Assembly: GCA_027924585.1 (NCBI GenBank)
Contig: BSBM01000372.1
Location: forward strand, 34,991,001-35,055,000
DNA from: Larix kaempferi
Lineage: Eukaryota; Streptophyta; Pinopsida; Pinales; Pinaceae
Length of the DNA: 64,000 nucleotides
Direction of reading: 5' to 3'
The notes under the pieces are model-generated. The model worked only from the letters and a program-made list of their open reading frames with translations. It ran no database searches and was not told the DNA's origin. Below, in pieces: positions 1 through 10,385 of this stretch; position 1 is the first letter of the stretch, and every line of letters begins with the position of its first letter. A program made the translations under genes and the position numbers.

Positions 1-530
1 CACTGTACCCTTTAGGTACCTCAGAACATGCTTTACAGCAACCAGATGAACACTCCTTGGATCTGTCAGGAACTGACTCAATGTGTTCACCGCAAAGCAA
101 ATATCTGGTCTCATGTTCGTCAGGTACATCAAGGACCCAATCATATGAAAAAACATAGAGACATCAACCGGCTTAGATGAAGCATCACATATAAGCTTCA
201 GATTTGATGCCATAGGTGTGGCCATGGCCTTGCAATCCATCATCCCGAATCTCTTCAGGATATCTACTGTGTACTTCCCTTGACCAAGGAAGATCCCACC
301 TACACTCTGCCACACCTCCATACCTAGGAAATAATGCATCATTCCCAAATCTTTCATATTGAACTCGGCAGCAAGCTTTCTCTTAGTATCACACCAAGTT
401 CTGGGAGCTTGCTACAAGCCATACAAGGCTTTCTTCAATCTGCACACATGTGACTCCTTGTCAGGTCTTGGGACTGCATCCCAAACATCTTCTTCATGAT
501 CGATGGATCATGGCATTCCATTTCTTCAGC
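1..530 (-). pseudogene. copia-1 reverse transcriptase C-terminal region, start of RNase H region
   Basis: Read on the minus strand, about 60-530 gives the copia RT segments LKKALYGL, MKDLGMMHYFLGMEV, GKYTVDILKRFGMMDCKAM and GSLMYLTNMRPDICFAV. The segment VKHVLRYLKGT, just before the connection to RNase H, lies at the window edge. The frame has a TAG directly after LYGL. The stretch that normally carries the YVDD catalytic motif, between the APR(T/A)W motif and KRKLAAEF, is missing: the sequence jumps directly from one to the other, a deletion of roughly 50 codons. The enzyme from this copy would therefore lack its catalytic aspartates. RNase H lies beyond base 1. Confidence 0.88.
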
Positions 531-1221
531 CCAGATCCTGGGAACTTCAATATCTTCAATATCTTCAATAGATATCTTTGTTGCTAGAACAAATGTTGTA
601 GTCCTTTTGTAGGTGAAGATATACGGTCTTTCCTACAAAACAAGTTAAATTGCATGATTAGAAACATCTCATAATTTTCGGAACAAATTCTTTACACATA
701 AAGAAATATGTCATGCAATCATGCAATTATCTTAGCCAATGCTTCAATACAACATTTATCCATTTTCCACAACTTTCTAGATGCCTTCCAGTCTCTACCA
801 GAACATTGTTAAGAGTTTGCACTACTCCCAACATGTCAGCATAGAGGTTTCATTCTAGATAAGTAGCACTGGAATGTTGTACAGTACCATAGGCCACTTA
901 CCCACCACATGCATATTAGTAGTATACTATTCATTAATGCAATCATTCTAATATGCACAATACATCTCCTAAGTCTAGGAACATAAGCATAATATTATTT
1001 AAACAAACAAAATAGGCAAGAAATGATAATTGAAATACTTATCTTTGTTTGTTTGTTGGGTGGACTCCCTCTGAGTCTTTGCTTCTTGGCAGGAGCTGCT
1101 GAAGTAGCTTCTTCTACACCTTTCTATTGTGGAATGTAGGAAGATGGTCAACTCCCTCTGAAAATATGCATCCTTGCAGGAGCTGCTGGAGTGTGCTCCC
1201 TCTTGATCTTTGCTTCCTGGA
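531..1221 (-). other. Unassigned block inside copia-1, between RT and integrase
   Basis: This 0.7-kb stretch should encode the integrase C-terminal tail and the RT N-terminal region, but I cannot read a copia protein in it. It contains a short triplication of TATCTTCAA near 550-575 and two diverged copies of a segment with the words GGAGCTGCTG and CTCCCTCT (about 1060-1110 and 1150-1210). It may be a replaced or rearranged segment of the element, or an insertion. I see no clear terminal repeats. Confidence 0.4.
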
Positions 1222-3480
1222 TTACCTGTCCTTGAACTTATATTCATCCTTGCTGACATCAATCTTCTTGAACCCTGGAAAGTATATTCTGTAAGCCTTC
1301 GAGCTTTCACTGTAACCCACAAAGATACCCTTCTTTCCTGAAGGATCTAGTTTAGTCCTCTTTTCCTTTGGGACATGAGTGTATACTCGATAACCAAATA
1401 TTCTGAGATGGCTGACTTCAGGCTTCTTACCAGAAAAGACCTCTTCTGGTGTCTTGTTGTCCAATATCTTGTGGGGTGTTCTGTTCTACACATATACAGT
1501 TGTTCTAGCTGCTTCTTCCCATAGATGCATAGGTAGATCCTGGTCATGCAGCATTGCCCTTGCTGCTTCCATGATTGTTCTGTTCTTCCTTTCTGCAACT
1601 CCATTCTGTTGAGGATTATAAGGAGCAGTCAACTCCCTCTTAATCCCTGAATCACTACAAAGCTTCTTGAAGTCACCTAAGGTGAATTCTCCACCACTGT
1701 CGGATCTGAATGTTTTGATCTTCTTGTCAGTTTGATTCTCCGTCAAGGTTTTGAATTCCTTGAATTTATCAAACACCTCATCTTTGTTCTTCAAGAAGTA
1801 TACCCAAGTCTTCCTGGAGAAGTTATCAATAAATGAGACATAGTAAACATACCCACTCAGAGAACTGGATGACATAGGACCACATACATCTGAGTGGATG
1901 ATTTCCAGGATGTATTTTACCTTGCTTTCACTGCTTGGGAAAGCCTTCTTAATGTTCTTACCTTTTGCACATCCTTTGCAAACACCTTCATGTTTGGTGT
2001 TGATTTTAGGAAGACCCTCTACAGCCTTGCTTGCAATTGGAAGTGCCCTATAGTGCATATGAGCAAGTCTTCTATGCCAAAGTTCACTTGGCTCCATGGA
2101 TTCATGTACCATGGCATGTTCAGGTTGTCCCTTCAATTTATACAAACCTCCCTCTTGCTCTCCAATCACTACTGCATCATCTATGTTCTTTCCCTTTGGC
2201 CACATTAGGACTTGGCCATCCACAAATGCAACCCTCATACCTTTTGCATCCAATGAAGAGATGGAGAGTAAGTTCTTCTTGAGCCCAGGTACATAAAGGA
2301 CTTCTTTCATATTCAAATATTTTCCAGAATCTAGGTTGTAGGAGGCTTCACCACTTCCTTTGATTGGGTATTGATAATCATCCCCAAGTTTCACCTTATG
2401 GGGTGATTCATGTTCAGATAGATTCACAAAAGATTCCTTAAACCCAGTCATGTGCTTGGAAGCCCCACTGTCAATCAACCAATCATTACAACCATGGGAG
2501 ATAGTACCTGTGAGAGCAGAAATTAGAACATATTCTTCTTCACTTGATGAGTCATCATCACTATCACTTTCTGCCCTAGCCTTCTTCTTTGGGGGTTCAT
2601 CATCTTCGGCAGCATGAGCATGATATCTTCTTTTGTTATTCTTCTTCTTCTTATTGAAGTTGTTGTTGTTGTTGTCTTTCTTCTTCTTGGGACAATCTGA
2701 AGCAAAGTGTCCCTTCTCATTGCAATTGAAGCATCTAAGATCTTTCTTATCTTTATGATAATGGTGGTGTGAGAATCTCCTGTTATGAGATGATTCCTTC
2801 TTGGACTTGCCTTTCCTAGCATGTGCTGTGAGAACTTGATCTTCATTTCCCATCTTTTCTTCTTGGGCCACAAGCCTAGCTTTTTCTTGAGAGCATTCTT
2901 CCTGCAATCTGTTGAAGGAGATCAACTTCTTCCTTGCACAAATTCCTTGAATAAAGGAATCCCATGACCTAGGTAGGCCATTTAGAGTGGTCATCACCAC
3001 TTCACCATTCTCCACCATTTCATCCACTGCTTCTAGTTGTTCCTTGATCTAGGAGACCCTTGAAAAATAAGATTGAATGGTTTCTCCATTCTGAAACTTT
3101 ACTCCTTTCAATTGGTTCTGCAAGGTCATCTTTTGATTTATGTTCTTCCCTTCAAATAGCTTGGTCAAAGAGTCAAACATCTCCTTGGGTGTCTTTAGAG
3201 AAGACACATGTGGTATGAGATGGTCTTTGATAGAATCAACAATGATTCTCTTTGCCTTGACCAAGTTTTTCTTATGCAATACCTTAGCCTCTTCATCCTC
3301 TGGGATAGGGATGTCTTCTTTTACATATGAGTCCAACTGATTCTCTTCCAGGATTAACCCAATCCTATACTTCCAAGCTCGGAAGCTATCAACTCCTTCA
3401 AGCTTATCCTCAAGCTTGGTGTGGTGAGACATCTTAAAGAGTACTTCAAATGGAAATAGAAAATATTTAGGTCTTACCAT
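1222..3480 (-). pseudogene. copia-1 gag-protease-integrase polyprotein (two nonsense codons)
   Basis: This is one reading frame starting at the ATG at 3478-3480. The gag domain (3480-3049, UBN2/DUF4219 type) begins MSHHTKLEDKLEGVDSF after a short leader peptide. After a TAG at 3049-3051 the frame continues to 1486. In that 513-residue part I see a CCHC zinc knuckle (C99, C102, H107, C112) and a Lys-rich tract. The protease motif DSGAS is at 186-190. Next come the pre-integrase zinc region (ELWHRRLAHM to VCKGCAKG) and integrase core acidic residues at about D380, D443 and E479. A second TAG (1486-1488) precedes the last piece, with DNKTPEEVFSGKKPEVSHLR and IFGYRVYTHVP. By family comparison both stops replace glutamine (CAG to TAG). 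The frame is otherwise intact over about 750 codons. Confidence 0.93.
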
Positions 3481-3994
3481 TTGAAATGCTGAAAACTGGA
3501 TCTGGTCTCGGATTAGGGTTTGTCGAAAAAACCCTAAAAATTCAAAATGTGAATTTCAATTTTCTGAAAGGATAGAAAGATGCGCCTTGATGAGCTGATC
3601 AGCCTGGTGTATTCAGAATTTGAGATCAGCAAAGATTTACCCTTCAAATTTGCCTTTTTGTCCTCCCGGGTTCACTGGGGAGAGCCCTAAATTAGGGTTT
3701 GAGTTTCCCAGAGATCTACCCAGCCAAAAATCTCGATCCAAAGCTCTAAACTTCGATTTTTGCAAGGAGCTTCCAGCTATGTCTTCAGATTTCAGAAATT
3801 CCTATTTTTGTGGAAACCCTAATTTTTAGGGCCAAATCTGAAAATGCTTAGAATTGAATTCTGATTGGACAGATAGATTCTCCTTGATGAGTAGAGTCAA
3901 TCTACTATACTGCTTTTCCAAAATCTATGGAGAGAAACCCAATAAACAAGAAACTCAAGTTTCTGTCACTGCAAAATGTCTTCTTCTCAGGTTA
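3481..3994 (-). other. copia-1 5' untranslated leader
   Basis: About 510 bases lie between the primer-binding site and the gag ATG. No long minus-strand ORF is present. The words AAACCCTAA and TTAGGGTTT recur (near 3515, 3690 and 3820). The motif CTCCTTGATGAG, or variants, appears near 3585 and 3880, so the leader seems partly built of a duplicated ~290-base segment. Packaging and translation signals would be expected here, but none can be named from sequence alone. Confidence 0.6.
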
Positions 3995-4006
3995 GCTCTG
4001 ATACCA
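3995..4006 (-). other. Primer-binding site for initiator tRNA-Met (copia-1)
   Basis: The minus strand reads TGGTATCAGAGC directly after the LTR end. It is a full 12-base match to the complement of the plant initiator tRNA-Met 3' end, the usual primer of Ty1/copia elements. It fixes the LTR boundary at 4006/4007. Confidence 0.95.
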
Positions 4007-4602
4007 TGTTAAATTTTGAGCATTAATTCACAATACTCTAGGATCTTCACTGAGAGAATAACACATATACAGTATATCAATGCATAACAATCACAATAAG
4101 CATGACAAGCATCACAAGAATCAAAAGCATGAGAGACAAGAGACACAGAGTTTCCGTGGGGAAAACCCTAAGGTGAAAAACCCCACAACTTCCTCAGAGA
4201 TAGAGAGAGCAATGGCTCAACCAAAGTACAACCAAAATACAATTGAGGTAGTCTCCTAGAAGCAGATGATCCTCCTCCTCACTAGTGCGCCACTTTTTGA
4301 GTGAGAGAGATATAACTTTCTGAATGATCTAAATAGAGATCTCCTGATCTCTATTTATACTAACTTGTTTGCCCAGTGACCTTATGGGGCTGACTTGTCT
4401 AGCTAGGTACATCCATAATATAATATATATATTTCTGGGCTGACCCCACACATGGTGGTCTAATAACCCATCGGCAAGTACACACACTTGCGAGACTTGT
4501 CAATCCACATGATGACACTTCCTTATAGAGGAATAACACATCTCTAATAAGGGTACAATAAATATATATGAAATACATTCCGAAGTTACATATACATCAA
4601 CA
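4007..4602 (-). repeat. 5' LTR of copia-1
   Basis: This is a 596-bp LTR. On the minus strand it starts TGTTGATGTATATG and ends ATTTAACA, giving the canonical TG...CA ends with TGTT/AACA inverted termini. It abuts the primer-binding site. A TATA box lies near 4355. The segment near 4150-4205 (GGGGAAAACCC followed by CACAACTTCCTC) is shared with the partial LTR at the right end of the window, so the two belong to related copia families. Confidence 0.92.
4351..4359 (-). promoter_or_regulatory. TATA box in copia-1 LTR
   Basis: The minus strand reads TATAAATAG about 245 bases into the LTR, the expected place for the U3 core promoter that drives the genomic RNA. Transcription would start some 25-35 bases downstream on the minus strand. 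Confidence 0.7.
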
Positions 4603-5409
4603 TGTAGCGAACTGAACGATGGGTGCCTCTTTCTCTAACTTCATAATTTGTGATTCATTGGAATCATGTAGCTCCTTAGATTCTTCTTCTTGTAGATTCC
4701 CTTACTGGGAATTTTCTTCATGGGATTCTATATTATCTTCTTCTGATTCCACCATAGACTCTTCATCTGATGTGTCATTCACTACTGCAACTAAGTCCCC
4801 CGTAGAGACTTCATCCTATGCCTTATGGGTCTCTTTTTGTTTTGTAAGAGACATATCTTGCAATGTAATTTTCTTTTTCTTGTACCAAAGATTTAAAATT
4901 TTATTTCCTACATTAATATTAATTGTACCCACTGATTGCATCCAAGGATATACCAAAATAATATCCACATCATCCATATCTAAAGCATGAAAATATGAAT
5001 GCAACACATATTTATCCATAGTAATATTCAAATATTTAAAATTTTGAAAAGCTTCACCATCAACTTGTGCGCTTTGAATATGTTGGGTAGGAACTTGCAA
5101 TTTTTTGGCGAAGTTAACATGGATGAAGTTATGCTTGCAACTAGGGCTAATAGAAATAAGAATATTCTCATTCTGAATACATCCATGAACTTTCAATATA
5201 GAAAATATACCCTTATGTCCCACTTGATATTTGTTCTTGGCATGATACCACTTGTCTAAAAGGACCTGTTCAAGGTCTTCATCAAAAAGTGCTTTCCTCT
5301 CAACATAGTCTAGTGAAAACCACCATACCTTAGTATCATCTTTGGAATATAAGTGTCTATAGAAACGCTCCACAAGTTTCTCCATCTTGTCTTGCAATCT
5401 TTTAAGCAT
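4603..5409 (-). pseudogene. gypsy-1: degenerate Ty3/gypsy retropepsin region
   Basis: A 197-codon frame (5409-4816) has the arrangement of a Ty3/gypsy RVP-type aspartic protease. It has ILISISPSCKHNFIHVNFA where family members have a D-S/T-G-A active-site loop followed by HNFI. Next come KKLQVP, VDGEAFQNFKYLNI, the flap-side segment MDDVDIILVYPWMQSVGTI, and NLWYKKKKITLQ, which precedes the RT linker. The catalytic Asp-Ser-Gly is lost (SPS). A TAG at 4816-4818 is followed in frame by an acidic linker (DEESMVESEEDNIESHEEN), cut at 4603 by the copia-1 LTR. RT and everything 3' is absent. Gag is nearly absent upstream: only about 100 residues precede the protease. Confidence 0.75.
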
Positions 5410-5940
5410 TCTTCAATGCTAAAACCATCATCTTTTCTTGTGAAATATATCATGTTTTCCATATCCTCAAAAGTAAAACCAAGGTTTGAAAAAAATCACT
5501 TACTTCTTGTTGCAATTGAGGTTTTGAGCCGAAAAAGTTAAAATGACCATAACTTGGTCAATTTTGCTCAAAATTTCTATTATAGCCTGTTTCTGGAACT
5601 AGAATAACCACTCTACATTCACTAACGCAAGCAGAATAGAAATCAGAGCACATTTTCAAAAGAAATTCGCTCTGCAATATTCGCAGACATCACCGAAATT
5701 ATGAAAAATAACCAATTTTGAATCAACGATATCTCCACTTTTAGGACTCCAAATGAGATGATTTATGTTTTTGAAATTGTGTATTTTTGCGAGAGGAATT
5801 CAGATCCACAATTTTTTTCTTTTGAATCTACACCAAAAGTTTCAGAAATTGATCTGAAATTTGGGACCCAATTTTTCCCTAAATTTGTTTTTCCAGAAGG
5901 AAGAAAAAAATAAATTTCTCCACCTTGTGCCAAGGAAAGA
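5410..5940 (-). other. gypsy-1 leader between primer-binding site and protease frame
   Basis: These 530 bases have no recognisable gag. On the minus strand the sequence after the primer-binding site (GGAGAAATTTA, then poly-purine tracts) is leader-like. Because a full gypsy gag of more than 300 codons is missing, the internal region has probably suffered a deletion fusing leader to the gag-protease junction. Confidence 0.5.
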
Positions 5941-5952
5941 GCTCTAATACCA
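5941..5952 (-). other. Primer-binding-site-like sequence (gypsy-1)
   Basis: The minus strand reads TGGTATTAGAGC, one mismatch from the initiator tRNA-Met complement. It stands two bases from an LTR-like end (CACTACA on the minus strand). Some Ty3/gypsy lineages also use this primer. Confidence 0.75.
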
Positions 5953-5954
5953 CT

Positions 5955-6534
5955 TGTAGTGATCCTTAACCCAAAAACTAAATCACAACAAAGATATAGA
6001 ACACTTAAACTTAAAAAATAACCAAAATACATTCACCATAAGAATAACACAAAGATATAGAGAAACCCTTAAGGTAGGGTAACACCATCAAATACTCCTT
6101 AAGGAAGGAATCACTCCACAAGCCATGCCTATACAATAATACTCTCCAACATGACTAATACAATGATACTCATCTCTATTTTTACTTTCTCATGAGTATA
6201 CTTAGTGGCCTATGCCTTATTATTATATTATTTCTTCTAACTAACCCCCAACCACCAGTGGACCATATCCAATTATTAATGGACACATTACATTAATTAC
6301 TCCCATTGGGTACACATTACATAGGATATTCCCCTTTGGGTACCCATTACATCATTTATTCCCCTTAGGTACCTCCCTAGGTACCCCACATTATTCCCCC
6401 TAGGTATATAACAAACATATTGTGAACGTCGGATTAAATATGTATAAATGCATACTAAAGAAACACACTTTACCTAACAGATACATTATAACAAGTTGGT
6501 CTTAACTAACTCCTAGGTGACTAAATATCCTAAA
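5955..6534 (-). repeat. LTR-like block shared by, or abutting, gypsy-1 and copia-2
   Basis: On the minus strand the block ends GGATCACTACA, two bases before the gypsy-1 primer-binding site, as a 5' LTR would. Its other end (about 6430-6534) matches 25948-26062 over ~110 bases, including TTAGGATATTTAG and ACTTTACCTAACA-like words. It also sits just beyond the copia-2 RNase H, as a 3' LTR would. Either two truncated LTRs are fused here, or one LTR is flanked by internal sequence on both sides. An alternative gypsy-1 LTR start is TATAGTGTCAC at 6590, which would pair with CACTACA. The exact ownership is unresolved. Confidence 0.55.
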
Positions 6535-6614
6535 ATCCTCCCTTAAGAACAACTTGGATAAGATTGAAGGATTTACAAAAGTGACACTATAGGAGAAGGA
6601 AAGAGGCATTAGAT

Positions 6615-6628
6615 CCTATCCCCCCTTA
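6615..6628 (-). other. Polypurine-tract-like site of copia-2
   Basis: The minus strand reads TTAAGGGGGGATAGG just after the RNase H frame ends at 6637. A G-rich purine run in this place normally primes plus-strand DNA synthesis next to the 3' LTR. A second run, TTAAGGGAGGA, lies at about 6535-6545 directly before the LTR-like start, so which of the two served is uncertain. Confidence 0.45.
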
Positions 6629-6636
6629 ATGAAAAA

Positions 6637-7700
6637 TTACTTAACTCCTAGCATAGATAGATGTTTAGAAAACTTTGGTTTTGTTAGAGACTTTGTGAAT
6701 ATGTCTACAACTTGATCATTTGTAGGGAAAAAGAGCACTTCGAGAACACAATCACAAACAAACTTTCTGATGATGTTCATATGTAGCTCAATATGTTTGT
6801 TGTGTTGATGTTCAATTGGATCTTTGGAGAGCTTGATGGCACTCTGATTGCCACACCAAAGGGTAGTCCGATGATGTTGCTCGAATCTAAGATTTGAAAG
6901 GATATATTGCTTGAATTTCTTCTTGAGACTGGATTTCACATGGGTAAAACATTTATGGTCACTACCAGTAAGAATAAGGTCATCAACATAAAGAACAAGG
7001 ATGATGAGATGGTTTCCTACTTTCTTGGTATAGACATAGGCGTTAGAATGACATCTAGAAAAACCAGTGTTAAGGAGAAAGCTATCCGTTTTGGCATACT
7101 AGGCTCAAGGATCTTGCTTAAGTCCACACTGGGATTTCTTAAGGGACAGGAAAGGTTAAAGTCATTCTAAAAACAATTAGGAGGTAAAATTCTTCCTGCA
7201 AATCCCCATGCACGAAGGAGAACTTGACATCCATTTAATGGACCTTCCATTTAGGTAAGGTTGCAAGGGAAATACCGAGGATGGAGTTCATTTTTGCAAT
7301 AGGGGCAAAGGTTTCATTGTAGTTAATTCCTTCTAGTTGGGAAAATCCTTTAGCGACTAACCTTGTCTTCAATCTTTCAACAATTCCATCTGATGCATAC
7401 TTAGTTATGTAAACCCATTTACACCTAACAAGTTTTCTTCCTTTCAGAAGAGGTACTAGATACCAAGTATCGTTCACCATTAAGGAATGGTATTCTTCAT
7501 CCATTGTTTCATCCCAATCTGCATCCTCTGAAGCTTTATTAAGTGTCTCTAGATCACGACTCTCTGAAACTTGAGGCAAAATAGAAGAGGCCCACTAGAA
7601 TTGAGAATGTTGATCACTGGCAAGATTGCCAGCCAGTTCGCATGTTGAAAAAACGCATAGAGGAATTGATTGTGTTGGTGCAATTGGAGGAAAATGAGGA
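6637..7700 (-). pseudogene. copia-2 fragment A: RT start fused to RNase H
   Basis: The 6939-6637 frame begins with RT-type residues KSSLKKKFK and then jumps to copia RNase H: LWCGNQSAIKLSKDPI, HIELHMNIIRKF, and VLFFPTNDQVVDIFTKSL at the C terminus. The central RT segment between them is deleted. On the 5' side, 7579-7235 reads the RT N-terminal motif WDETMDEEYHSLMVNDTWYL, then KWVYITKYASDG and LVAKGFSQLEGINYNETFAP. About 6912-7700 duplicates 8170-9000 with clear divergence. Several stops make it non-functional. Confidence 0.8.
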
Positions 7701-7835
7701 AGTGGATCGCCGACACAATGTGAATCAGACTTCCGATCATCAATATAGATGACCCAATATGAATCAATTAAACCAACTAAAAAAGGATTCCCCCCTTGAA
7801 CTGTGAATCCCAAACTGAATTGTACTTAGAATATA

Positions 7836-9000
7836 TCAAAGTATCCTTTTTGTTGTTTTCCACTGGATTTCATGGGGTGTTTTCATATAGCATGAAACAA
7901 GACCAAAAACAAAGGAAATATCAGGACAAGTATGATTCAAATATAAGAGACTACTAACAAGCTGACAATACAAGGTGGAATCTACTTCGGGTGAAGTGCA
8001 AGTGGCATAAAGTTTGACTCCAAACTGAAACAAAGATGGGGTTGGTTTACAATATTCCATGTGAATGCGGCAAAGAAGGTCATGGGAATACTTAGACAAA
8101 GAAAGAAATATTTTTTCTTTGTTTTGCAAGACTTGGAGGCTAAGAAAATAATGCAAAGCTCCTAAGTCTGTCATTTCAAATTTCATCTTAAGACTGGATT
8201 TCACATGGGTTAAAAGTTTATGGTTACTACTAGTAAGAATAAGGTCATCAACATAAATAAAAAGGATGATGAGATGGTTTCCTACTTTCTTGGTATAGAC
8301 ATTGGGGTCAGAATGGCATCGAGAAAAATTAGTGTCAAGGAGAAAGATATTCGTTTTGGCATACCAGGCTCGAGGAGCTTGCTTAAGGCCACATAGGGAT
8401 TTCTTAAAGTGACATACAAGGATAGAGTCATTTTGAAAACAATCAGGAGGTTGATCCATGTAAATTTTTCCTACAAATCCCCATGCAAGAAGGCGAACTT
8501 GAAATTCATTTGATGGAACTCCCATTTATGTAAGGCTACAAGGGAAAGAACAAGGTGGAAGAAGTTCATTTTGGGGACAGAGGCAAAGGTTTCATTGTAG
8601 TCAACTTCTTCTACTTGAAAAAATACTTTGGAAACTAACCTTTCCTTCAATATTTTAACACTTCCATTTGATGCCTACTTAGTTCTGTAGACCCATTTAC
8701 ATCTGACAAGTTTTCTTCCATTTGGAAGAGGTACTAGATCTCAAGTACCATTCGCCATTAAGGAACGATATTCTTCATCCATTGTGCATCCCAATTTAGA
8801 TTCTTTGAAGCTTCTACAAATGTCTATAGATCATGATTCTCTGAAACTTGAGCCAAAAGAGAAGTGGCTCGTTGGAACTGAAAATGTTCTCGACGTTGAT
8901 ATATGGGATCATTGACAAGATCACCAACCACTTCACATGTTGAATGAACCCATAGAGGAAGTGGTTATGCTAGTGAAACCAGAGGAAAATGAGCAGGTCG
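7836..9000 (-). pseudogene. copia-2 fragment B: reverse transcriptase
   Basis: The 229-codon frame 8525-7836 carries copia RT motifs. They are QPPDCFQNDSILVCHFKKSL, CGLKQAPRAWYAK, the catalytic YVDD at residues 91-94, FEMTDLGALHYFL, and VSSLLYLNHTCPDISF. It ends at about QWKTTKR, before RNase H, where the sequence meets fragment A. The RT N-terminal part (8526-8850) is readable but broken by stops. This is the more complete of the two related RT copies and keeps the catalytic aspartates. Confidence 0.87.
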
Positions 9001-9179
9001 AGGTGGATTTTCATCCTCACTGACATCATCAGAAGCTAGAGTAGGAACATTGTTAAGTAAGTTGAGAGTAGAAAATGGCATAATCATCGAAGATGGATCA
9101 CATGCCACAAATGGCACAAATGTAGAATTAGGATCACATGCTTAGGTATTTTCATCAAATTTAACATCTCTTTTAATAA

Positions 9180-10220
9180 TGATATCATGGGAATGTGGCT
9201 AAAGAAGTCTATAACATTTTACATCTTCAAAATATCCAACAAATATGCACTTTTCACTTTTAGGATGCAATGTTTTTTATTTTTCATTCGGAATATGAGC
9301 CCATGCTTCACTACCAAACATGTGGAAGTGGCTGACATCTGGTTTAATTTTACTCCATGCTTCTATAGGTGTGATACCTTTTAAATATTTAGTGGGAGTG
9401 CGATTAATTATGTGATTCACATAATTTATGGCTTTAGCCCAAAATTGAAGACTTAGTCCCTTAGCTTGTAGCATACAATTAGCCATTTCTTTTACATTGC
9501 AATTCTTTCGCTCAACTTATACACCATTTTGTTGTGGTATATATGGAACAATATGTTGTTGTTCGATGCCCTATGCAATGTAGAAATTAGTGAACTTGTT
9601 GTTAACATATTCTCTACCATTATCAGATATTAACTTAACAATTTGATGACCAGTTTGTTTCTCAACAAGGGCCTTGTAGGATGAGAAAATGTCAAATACT
9701 TTTCTCTTAAGTTTTAGGAAATAAACTCAAGTGTGTATGGAGTAATCATCAATGAAAGTTAAAAAATATTTGAAACCAGACAAGAAAGTAGATGGAAGTG
9801 GACCACACAAGTCACTATGCACAAGCTACAAGGGAGTCAAGGCATGCTAAGAGGCACATTTGTAAAAACTGTCCTGATGATGTTTTCCGAGTACACAGCC
9901 GAAATAAACACCACCCCTACAAGATACCATCAGAAGGCCTATCACCATATTTTCTTTACATAGTTGTTGCAATAGCAATAGTTTAAGTGACCAAAGCGCT
10001 CATTCCAAATTTTGCTCAAGTCACCGATATGAGTAACAAAAACTAAGGGAGAAGGTGATGACCCAAAGTTGTTAAATTTGTACAAGCTGGTAATATCATC
10101 AACAATTATAGTGAGTAGGACATGCTTAGGATTTTTGAAATACTTGATTACAACTTGGTGAGGTGTAAAATTTATAGTATTACCTTCACCAGAATGAGTG
10201 ATTTGATAGACTGACAGCAA
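9180..10220 (-). pseudogene. copia-2 pre-integrase and integrase region
   Basis: The 10220-9942 frame contains the gag-pre-integrase segment with LSKIWNERFGHLNYCYCNNY, the first half of the zinc-binding region. The core (about 9940-9490) is readable only in pieces. The integrase C-terminal part (9486-9277) reads MLQAKGLSLQFWAKAINYV, then NRTPTKYLKGITPIEAW, then VSHFHMFGSEAWAHIPNEK, which is typical copia. Multiple nonsense codons and frame changes are present. Confidence 0.82.
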
Positions 10221-10385
10221 ATTTCAGGAAATTCTTGGAACACATAGTACATCATTGAATTGACCATCATCAACCTGAATTGTTCCAGATCCTAGAACTA
10301 TAAGAGATCTATCATCACTGAAAAATATTTGTTTGGTGTTACATTCATTCATAGTAGAAAATATGGATTTATCTTTATCCATATG

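Larger units (their letters stand above)
1..4602 (-). mobile_element. Ty1/copia LTR retrotransposon (copia-1), 3' part outside window
   Basis: The minus strand carries, in order, an LTR (4007-4602), an initiator-Met primer-binding site, a leader, gag, protease, integrase, and the reverse-transcriptase C-terminal end. The protease-integrase-RT order defines Ty1/copia. The 3' LTR must lie left of base 1. Gag, protease and integrase share one reading frame from 3480 down to 1222, broken by two TAG codons, so the copy is dead but fairly young. The element interrupts gypsy-1, whose protease region resumes at 4603. The five bases after the LTR, TGTAG (4603-4607), are the predicted target duplication. 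Confidence 0.93.

Noticed and set aside
3481-3850. Telomere-like AAACCCTAA words
   Set aside because: Only isolated copies occur within the copia-1 leader; there is no tandem array.
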